Positions 6,631 to 11,616 of a stretch of 11,616 nucleotides of DNA are shown in pieces. The DNA is from DASPJL01 sp035628645 (lineage in GTDB: Bacteria; Bacteroidota; Bacteroidia; Cytophagales; Cyclobacteriaceae). Location: positions 1 to 11,616 of the forward strand of contig DASPJL010000057.1 of the NCBI GenBank assembly GCA_035628645.1, written 5' to 3'. Both the position numbers and the translations under genes were made by a program. How positions within the stretch are numbered: the stretch's first letter is position 1; the number at the start of each line of letters is the position of its first letter. The notes under the pieces are model-generated. The model searched no databases, was not told the DNA's origin, and saw only the letters and a list, made by a program, of their open reading frames with translations.

Positions 6631-6665
6631 GCTGAAAGCTAAATGCTAACGGCTAATAGCTAAAA
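6631..6665. repeat. GCTAAnn tandem repeat, five 7-base units
   Basis: Five units in perfect 7-base phase: gctgaaa, gctaaat, gctaacg, gctaata, gctaaaa. The array ends 12 bases before the ATG of the M48 protease, so it probably lies in the 5' untranslated region of that gene. It resembles another frequent Bacteroidota junction repeat. It could also affect translation start, but nothing in the sequence shows this. Confidence 0.75.
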
Positions 6666-6677
6666 ACTACAACTTCT

Positions 6678-7481
6678 ATGAAAAAACACACCTTACTATT
6701 TATTATTACAATAAGTGCTTTTCTTTTTACACAATGCGATAAAAATAATGATCTCGTGCTGTTTGGTATTGAAACGGATCAAGAGTTTGGATTACAAGCG
6801 GATTCAGCGATCAAAGCAGATCCGGCAACTTATCCTATATTGTCAAGAAGTGAAAATCAGGAAGCCTATGCTTATTTGGATGGGATAGTTGACGAGATTT
6901 TAAACTCGGGTAAAGTCACTTACAAAGATGAATTTGCATGGGAAGTCCACATTATCAATGATGACGAAACACTAAATGCCTTTGCCACACCGGGTGGTTA
7001 TATTTATGTGTATTCAGGGTTGATTAAGTACCTCGATCAGGAAGATGACCTGGCAGGTGTCTTGGGCCATGAAATAGCACATGCTGATCAAAGACACAGC
7101 ATCAAACAAATTCAAAAGCAATATGGGCTTTCTATAATTACAAGTATTATTTTGGGTGAAAACCCAAGTCAACTTGGAGAGATTATAGGAGGACTTACCG
7201 GGCAACTGGCCGTGTTGCAATTCAGCCGTAGCCATGAAAAAGAAGCAGATGATTATTCAGTAATTTATCTTGCGGAAACAGACTATGCCTGCAATGGTGC
7301 TTATTCTTTCTTCCAAAAGATGATTGATCAAAAACAAACTGGAAACACGCCTGTATTCTTAAGCACACATCCGGATCCGGAATCCAGGGTGGAAGACATT
7401 AATAAAAAAGCAAGTGAACTTAATTGCAATACCACAGCCAAAGACCCTGAGTCTTATGATCATTTTAAAAGTTTGCTTTAG
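6678..7481 (+). CDS. M48-family zinc metalloprotease, lipoprotein
   Basis: A 267-residue periplasmic metalloprotease related to BepA/YfgC and LoiP. Residues 1-19 form a signal peptide, and F-T-Q-C20 is a probable Bacteroidota-type lipobox (less canonical at -1). The peptidase domain carries the zinc site G-H131-E132-I-A-H135 (HExxH, Glu132 being the general base) and the third ligand Glu189 in SRSHEKEADD. Other family marks are N-A-F-A-T-P-G-G-Y-I-Y-V-Y-S-G-L (100-115) before the active site and the S-T-H-P-D-P-E-S-R stretch (about 229-237) after it. Members act on misfolded or stalled outer-membrane proteins. Unlike BepA it has no TPR tail, so it is a minimal form. The start at ATG 6678 follows the GCTAAnn repeat. 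The next gene lies about 200 bases on, across another repeat, so it is probably monocistronic. Confidence 0.92.
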   Translation: MKKHTLLFIITISAFLFTQCDKNNDLVLFGIETDQEFGLQADSAIKADPATYPILSRSENQEAYAYLDGIVDEILNSGKVTYKDEFAWEVHIINDDETLNAFATPGGYIYVYSGLIKYLDQEDDLAGVLGHEIAHADQRHSIKQIQKQYGLSIITSIILGENPSQLGEIIGGLTGQLAVLQFSRSHEKEADDYSVIYLAETDYACNGAYSFFQKMIDQKQTGNTPVFLSTHPDPESRVEDINKKASELNCNTTAKDPESYDHFKSLL

Positions 7482-7492
7482 TTGAATAAATA

Positions 7493-7548
7493 ACCACTAA
7501 GACACGAAGGCGCTAAGATACAGTGAGTGAATTTCGTGTCTTAGCGGT
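7493..7548. repeat. CACTAAGACACGAAG-type inverted repeat
   Basis: accactaagacacgaa (7493-7508) and ttcgtgtcttagcggt (7533-7548) are inverted copies matching at 15 of 16 positions, separated by 24 bases. This motif recurs between genes in many Bacteroidota and other bacteria. It begins 12 bases after the protease stop, so it may end that transcript, although no T-run follows (the sequence continues AAAAAAAG). Confidence 0.8.
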
Positions 7549-7684
7549 AAAAAAAGCCATTGCTATTCTAAAAACCTTATTTCCTTTCCTGATTCTGCCG
7601 TTTTGCCTTAATATTGCGGCCACAAAAAATGGTCCGTGGGGAAATGACACGAAACCAGTCTTATTAAAAACTAATCCAAATTAT

Positions 7685-8023
7685 ATGAAAAAGTCAGAAA
7701 TAAAATTCGACATACAATTAGATAAGGACAATATTCCCGAATACATTAAATGGGAAGCTTCTGACAATCCGGATTCCGATTTTAATGAAACCAAAGCCAT
7801 AAGTATTTCTCTTTGGGATCACATTCAGAAAAACACCTTAAGGATTGACCTTTGGGTAAAGGAAATGACCGTAGATGAAATGAAGCGATTTTATATAGAC
7901 AGTATAGGAGGACTAGGACAAAGTTTAATGAGAGCGACAGGAGATGAGTTTATGTCGGAAAAAATCAATGAATTATGCGATACGCTGGTTCAATATATTA
8001 AAAATGAAGAAAAAAATAATTAA
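7685..8023 (+). CDS. gldC: Gliding motility protein GldC
   Basis: A 112-residue protein matching GldC of the Bacteroidota gliding machinery, with the usual length of about 110. The order of features fits well: M-K-K-S-E-I-K-F-D-I-Q-L-D (1-13), N-I-P-E-Y-I-K-W-E-A-S-D, K-A-I-S-I-S-L-W-D (about 38-46), K-N-T-L-R-I-D-L-W-V-K-E-M-T-V-D-E-M-K, and a C-terminal helical R-A-T-G-D-E-F with a closing acidic helix. GldC assists GldB and the type IX secretion/gliding apparatus in Flavobacterium johnsoniae, where it is described as enhancing rather than essential. I chose ATG 7685 because the family N-terminus begins there. The reading frame is open back to a GTG at 7523 within a repeat, giving 54 extra residues with a hydrophobic stretch that I do not accept as part of the gene. 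gldB is not adjacent here. Confidence 0.9.
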   Translation: MKKSEIKFDIQLDKDNIPEYIKWEASDNPDSDFNETKAISISLWDHIQKNTLRIDLWVKEMTVDEMKRFYIDSIGGLGQSLMRATGDEFMSEKINELCDTLVQYIKNEEKNN

Positions 8024-8068
8024 TCCCATTTTGTTAAAATTTTATCTTTAAGGAGTAGTCCTCTTAAA

Positions 8069-8102
8069 AATAATAAAATGATTTCCTGATTATTTTATTA
8101 TT
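8069..8102. terminator. A/T-only hairpin after gldC
   Basis: aataataaaat (8069-8079) and attttattatt (8092-8102) are perfect 11-bp inverted arms with a 12-base loop; further pairs inside the loop (with one G-T) lengthen the stem to about 14. It starts 46 bases after the gldC stop. The stem has no G-C pair in the arms and no T-tract follows, so its role as a terminator is uncertain. Confidence 0.35.
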
Positions 8103-8112
8103 GTCATAAATA

Positions 8113-8158
8113 GATTGCCCAAAATATAGTATGCATGCATAAAATATTTTGGGCAATT
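8113..8158. terminator. Compound palindrome, possible transcription terminator after gldC
   Basis: attgcccaaaatat (8114-8127) and atattttgggcaat (8144-8157) are perfect 14-bp inverted arms, with one more possible G-T pair outside. The 16-base loop contains tatgcatgcata (8130-8141), itself a perfect 12-base palindrome. It lies about 90 bases after gldC and about 75 bases before the TonB receptor ATG, so it separates the two transcripts. The sequence after it is only moderately T-rich. It could equally be a protein-binding site. Confidence 0.5.
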
Positions 8159-8231
8159 CCTTTATAATTCAAATCTTATTTTTTTATATTCAGTTAACAT
8201 TTTTTAATTACTAACCCAAATACCCTTTCTT

Positions 8232-11084
8232 ATGCTTGATTTTAGAAAAATCCCGTTATGGAGGCTTTTATTAGTTATCTTATTTCCTGGCCTATCCTAC
8301 GCTCAAACCACAGTTAAAGGTACTGTTACGGATGAAAAATCCAAGGAACCATTGATTGGGGTAAGTATAGTGATTGAGGGAAAGGTAATAGGCACCATCA
8401 CAGACGCTGATGGAAACTTTAGTTTAACAACAAAAGACGCTCCTCCTCTTACGCTTGTATTTTCCATGGTAGGTTATAAAACCCAGGAAGTTGTTTTAAA
8501 CGATGCTTCCGAAACTTTAAACATTGCTTTGCAGGAACAGGTCATTCAAGGACAAGAAGTAGTTATCTCTGCTTCAAGGGTTCAGGAAAGTATATTAAAG
8601 TCTCCTGTTTCCATAGAAAAATTAGACGCGCTCTCCATTCGCGAAACCCCGGCCGAGAATTATTATAAAAGTATTGCCAATCTTCGCGGCGTAGACATGA
8701 CTTCAAGCAGTATAAATTTTCAGATTATCAATGCCCGGGGTTTCAATAGTACAGGAAATGAAAGATTTGTTCAGCTCATTGACGGAATGGATACGCAAGC
8801 CCCGGCATTAAATTTTCCCATTGGTAATCTTAATGGTCCTAATGAACTTGATGTGGAAAGCGTAGAGTTGATTCCGGGAGCTGCATCGGCATTATATGGT
8901 CCCAACGCATTTAACGGAATTCTTTTAATTAACAGCAAAGATCCTTTCAGGTACCAAGGGTTAAGCGCGTATGCAAAAGTTGGAATTAATCACGTTGGAG
9001 AAAGTGATGTAGATGTAAAACCGATGTATGAAGCAGCCGTCCGGTATGCAAAAGCCTTTAACAACAGGTTTGCCTTCAAAGCAAACTTATCCTATAGTCG
9101 TGCGGAAGATTGGTATGGGAAAAACCAGGACGACATCGCCCAAAACAGAAGACCGGAAGGTTTTACTTCAAATCCGGGAGAAGACAGGGTGCATGCCTTT
9201 GGAGAAGTAGCCAATGTTTCTTTGCCATTGGTAGGGTTTAGTTTGGCCGGTAGTGACAATCCTCTTGTAAATAATGTAAGAGGGTATTTAGGTGATTTGC
9301 CAAACGTAATCGTTGCCCGGACGCCGTATGAAGAAAGGCACTTAGTTGATTACAATGCAGAGAACTTTAAAGCGAATACTGGATTTCATTTTAGAATTAA
9401 TGAAAAGATAGAAGCTTCTATAAATGGTAATTATGGATTTGGAACAAGCGTATATACAGGTGGAAACCGATACTCTCTCAAAAACTTTAGTATTGGACAA
9501 ATTAAACTTGAATTAAAAGGGGATAATTTTTTTCTAAGAGGATATACAACCCTTGAAAGATCGGGAAAATCATACATTGCAGATGCGGTGGGAGCAAATA
9601 TAAACAGAGAATGGTCCGACAATCCGATCACACCTGGAGATGGAAACTCAGATTGGTTTGCCACTTATGCGATAGCTTATTTGAGTGCACTTAAAGCATC
9701 CGGTGCCTCACCAGGTAGTGGAAGTCAATTGGACCCTGCCACTCAGGAGCAATTACATGCTATTGCCAGGGGGGCAGCAGATCAAGGAAGATGGGCACCT
9801 GGAACAGAAAACTTTAATGAAGCAAAAGAAAAATACCAAAATTTAACTATTCCAGAAGGAGGAAAGTTTAAGGATAAAACTAATCTATACCATGGGGAAG
9901 GGCAGTATAATTTTAAAAATCAAATCAAATTTATAAATCTTATTGCTGGAGCAAGCTATAGATTTTATGATCTGAACTCAAACGGAACCATCTTCCCTGA
10001 TACAACTGGAAATAATATAACAATATTCGAGTATGGGGCCTATTTACAAGCCATGAAAACTTTTTTAGATGAAAAGCTCAAACTTACGGCTTCTATCCGT
10101 TATGATAAAAATGAGAATTTTGAAGGCAGACTTAACCCTAGGATATCAGGAGTTTATACTTTAGCCAATAATCATAACTTCCGTTTATCTTATCAAACAG
10201 GTTTTAGAAATCCAACTACCCAGGGACAGCACATTGATTTGAATGTAGGAAATACAAGAATTCTTGGGGGACTTCCTTTCTATGCTGACAATTATGATGC
10301 TTATGAAAATGCTTACACGTTAGAATCTGTAAATAATTATATAGCCGCGGTTTCTGCTCAAGGTACTTCAAACGCACTAATCAACCCTGCAAATCTGGCC
10401 TTATTGGAAAAGGTGGAACAATTTGACCCTGTAAAGCCAGAAAAGATTATTGCATGGGAAGTGGGATACAAAAGCTTAATTAACAACAAGCTGATGTTTG
10501 ACATAAGCTACTATTACAATACATTTCAGGATTTTATTGTTCAAAATCAGATCAGAAAAGCGGCAGGTGACATCAGTGTTAACCCGATCAATGCTCAGGC
10601 GCTTCTAACCAATAACAACAATTCCTATCAGATCTATACCAATCTTGACAAATCCATCACAGCTCAGGGACTTGCAGCAGGGGTAAATTATAGTTTTCCT
10701 AACTATTATTCTGCCGGAATCAACTACAACTGGAACAAGCTAAATACAGATCTGGGAAATGGTGTCTTGAACCAGTTTAATACTCCTGAAAATAAAGTTA
10801 ACATCTCTTTTGGAAACAGGAAACTGACTGATAACCTTGGTTTTAACCTGGTTTGGAGATGGCAGGAAGCCTTTAGATGGGAGTCCACTTTTGCAGTAGG
10901 GGATGTTCCTGCCTTTCAAACGCTTGATGCACAAGTGAGTTATCGTCTTCCGGATATCAAAACGGTTGTAAAATTGGGCGGTTCCAATATTTTTAATAAA
11001 CAATATATACAAAATTACGGCGGGCCAACCATTGGAGCAATCTATTATGTATCCCTTACTTTTGATGAATTGTTCAACAATTAA
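8232..11084 (+). CDS. TonB-dependent receptor with carboxypeptidase-regulatory-like N-terminal domain
   Basis: A 950-residue outer-membrane receptor. Residues 1-24 are a signal peptide ending S-Y-A, with cleavage before Gln25. Residues 27-101 form a CarboxypepD_reg-like beta-sandwich (V-K-G-T-V-T-D, then LIGVSIVIEG, G-T-I-T-D-A-D-G-N-F-S-L, and M-V-G-Y-K-T-Q). A TonB-box-like E-V-V-I-S-A-S-R follows at 109-116. Residues about 120-236 are the plug, with ARGFN, F-V-Q-L-I-D-G-M-D and the classic VELIPGAASALYGPNAFNGI. The remainder is a 22-strand-type barrel ending in a beta strand Y-Y-V-S-L-T-F. It lacks the longer SusC landmarks and no SusD gene follows; instead the next gene, 10 bases after the stop, encodes a GDSL-like lipoprotein, so a two-gene operon is likely. 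The substrate is unknown; a lipid or ester is plausible from the neighbour. No siderophore-specific feature is evident. Confidence 0.92.
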   Translation: MLDFRKIPLWRLLLVILFPGLSYAQTTVKGTVTDEKSKEPLIGVSIVIEGKVIGTITDADGNFSLTTKDAPPLTLVFSMVGYKTQEVVLNDASETLNIALQEQVIQGQEVVISASRVQESILKSPVSIEKLDALSIRETPAENYYKSIANLRGVDMTSSSINFQIINARGFNSTGNERFVQLIDGMDTQAPALNFPIGNLNGPNELDVESVELIPGAASALYGPNAFNGILLINSKDPFRYQGLSAYAKVGINHVGESDVDVKPMYEAAVRYAKAFNNRFAFKANLSYSRAEDWYGKNQDDIAQNRRPEGFTSNPGEDRVHAFGEVANVSLPLVGFSLAGSDNPLVNNVRGYLGDLPNVIVARTPYEERHLVDYNAENFKANTGFHFRINEKIEASINGNYGFGTSVYTGGNRYSLKNFSIGQIKLELKGDNFFLRGYTTLERSGKSYIADAVGANINREWSDNPITPGDGNSDWFATYAIAYLSALKASGASPGSGSQLDPATQEQLHAIARGAADQGRWAPGTENFNEAKEKYQNLTIPEGGKFKDKTNLYHGEGQYNFKNQIKFINLIAGASYRFYDLNSNGTIFPDTTGNNITIFEYGAYLQAMKTFLDEKLKLTASIRYDKNENFEGRLNPRISGVYTLANNHNFRLSYQTGFRNPTTQGQHIDLNVGNTRILGGLPFYADNYDAYENAYTLESVNNYIAAVSAQGTSNALINPANLALLEKVEQFDPVKPEKIIAWEVGYKSLINNKLMFDISYYYNTFQDFIVQNQIRKAAGDISVNPINAQALLTNNNNSYQIYTNLDKSITAQGLAAGVNYSFPNYYSAGINYNWNKLNTDLGNGVLNQFNTPENKVNISFGNRKLTDNLGFNLVWRWQEAFRWESTFAVGDVPAFQTLDAQVSYRLPDIKTVVKLGGSNIFNKQYIQNYGGPTIGAIYYVSLTFDELFNN

Positions 11085-11094
11085 TGAATAAGCT

Positions 11095-11616
11095 ATGAAG
11101 ACTTTTAAATACTATATATATACCACTTTACTGGCCACCGTTTTTTCCTGTACCTATGATTTCCCTGAGAAAGAGGAATCGACATCAGGAGGAGCTGATT
11201 TTACGAAATATGTATCCGTTGGAAATTCCCTAACCGCAGGTTTCATGGATGGAGCATTATACGACAGAGGTCAGGCAAATTCCTTTACTTCCATACTTGC
11301 TGGTCAGATGAAGCTTGTGGGAGGAGGAGATTTTAATCAACCTGATATAAATTCCCCCGCTGGTTTTTTCAGGTTTGCTCCTGATGGGCAAACACCGTTA
11401 GGACGTCTTATCTTACAATCGCCAGGAGGAGTTTGCGGCCCATCTCCTTCCCCGATTGTCCCGGGCAATCTCCCCCAGCCGTTTAGCGGAGACCTAAGTC
11501 AGTTAAATAATTTTGGTGTTCCTGGTCTTACCTTAGGCACCGCATTATTGCCTCAAACAGGAGGGCCAGCCAATGGAAACCCTTATTATAATCCTTATTA
11601 TGCCAGATTCGCCTCT
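11095..11616 (+). CDS. GDSL/SGNH-type lipoprotein, C-terminus beyond the window
   Basis: The frame from ATG 11095 is open for 174 codons to the window end. Residues 1-18 form a signal peptide (MKTFKYYIYTTLLATVFS) with Cys19 as lipobox cysteine, so the protein should be a lipoprotein, probably on the outer membrane. Soon after comes F-T-K-Y-V-S-V-G-N-S-L-T-A-G-F (36-50), where G43-N-S45-L-T-A-G is a block-I GDSL-like motif with Asn in place of Asp; Ser45 would be the nucleophile. NSFTSILAGQM and G-G-G-D-F-N-Q-P follow. The later part visible here is rich in Pro/Gly (PIVPGNLPQP, PANGNPYYNPYYA). The Ser-Asp/His partners would lie outside the window and cannot be checked. It starts 10 bases after the TonB receptor stop and is very probably co-transcribed with it. 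Such receptor-lipase-like pairs recur in Bacteroidota. Confidence 0.75.
   Translation, partial: MKTFKYYIYTTLLATVFSCTYDFPEKEESTSGGADFTKYVSVGNSLTAGFMDGALYDRGQANSFTSILAGQMKLVGGGDFNQPDINSPAGFFRFAPDGQTPLGRLILQSPGGVCGPSPSPIVPGNLPQPFSGDLSQLNNFGVPGLTLGTALLPQTGGPANGNPYYNPYYARFAS

Overview
The window looks like chromosomal DNA of a Bacteroidota bacterium, most likely Cytophagales or a close relative. The support is AT-rich sequence, genes without clear Shine-Dalgarno sites, a GldC gliding-motility homologue, a TonB-dependent receptor with an N-terminal carboxypeptidase-regulatory-like domain, several lipoproteins, and short degenerate repeats at gene junctions that are typical of these genomes. It is mostly ordinary housekeeping and accessory sequence. 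I see no phage, transposase, CRISPR array, rRNA or tRNA.

Layout. Positions 1-868 (minus strand) hold a three-gene group: a small DinD/BRO-N-like protein, a ParE/RelE-type antitoxin, and an overlapping toxin gene that is frameshifted and runs off the window edge. Positions 869-1303 have no supportable gene. A DUF4136 lipoprotein (1304-1870, plus) converges on a secreted beta-rich protein (minus, 1953 to about 3002) that resembles the 'polymorphic toxin type 23' family and has no ATG start. A DUF72/YecE-like gene follows on the minus strand (3182-3940). Divergent from it is a DUF2267 protein (4152-4598, plus), which converges on a conserved small protein with a Lys/Ala-rich tail (4726-5136, minus). 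The rest is on the plus strand: a Nudix hydrolase of ADP-ribose pyrophosphatase type, the B subunit of a 3-oxoacid CoA-transferase, an M48 metalloprotease lipoprotein, gldC, a 950-residue TonB-dependent receptor, and a GDSL/SGNH-type lipoprotein truncated by the window end.

Working together. Three clear functional couplings are visible. The antitoxin and toxin reading frames overlap as in type II toxin-antitoxin operons. The TonB receptor is followed after 10 bases by the GDSL-like lipoprotein, which suggests an outer-membrane uptake unit for an ester or lipid-like substrate. The DUF72 and toxin-23-like genes have ends built from the same purine/pyrimidine-rich repeat in opposite orientations. 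The remaining genes look like independent transcription units.

The most distinctive thing in the window is its intergenic architecture. Four different short-repeat families sit exactly at gene junctions, and at least two have become part of coding ends: the DUF72 C-terminus and the N-terminus of the toxin-23-like frame. There is also a compound palindrome between gldC and the TonB receptor. I do not see a convincing wholly new multi-gene system.
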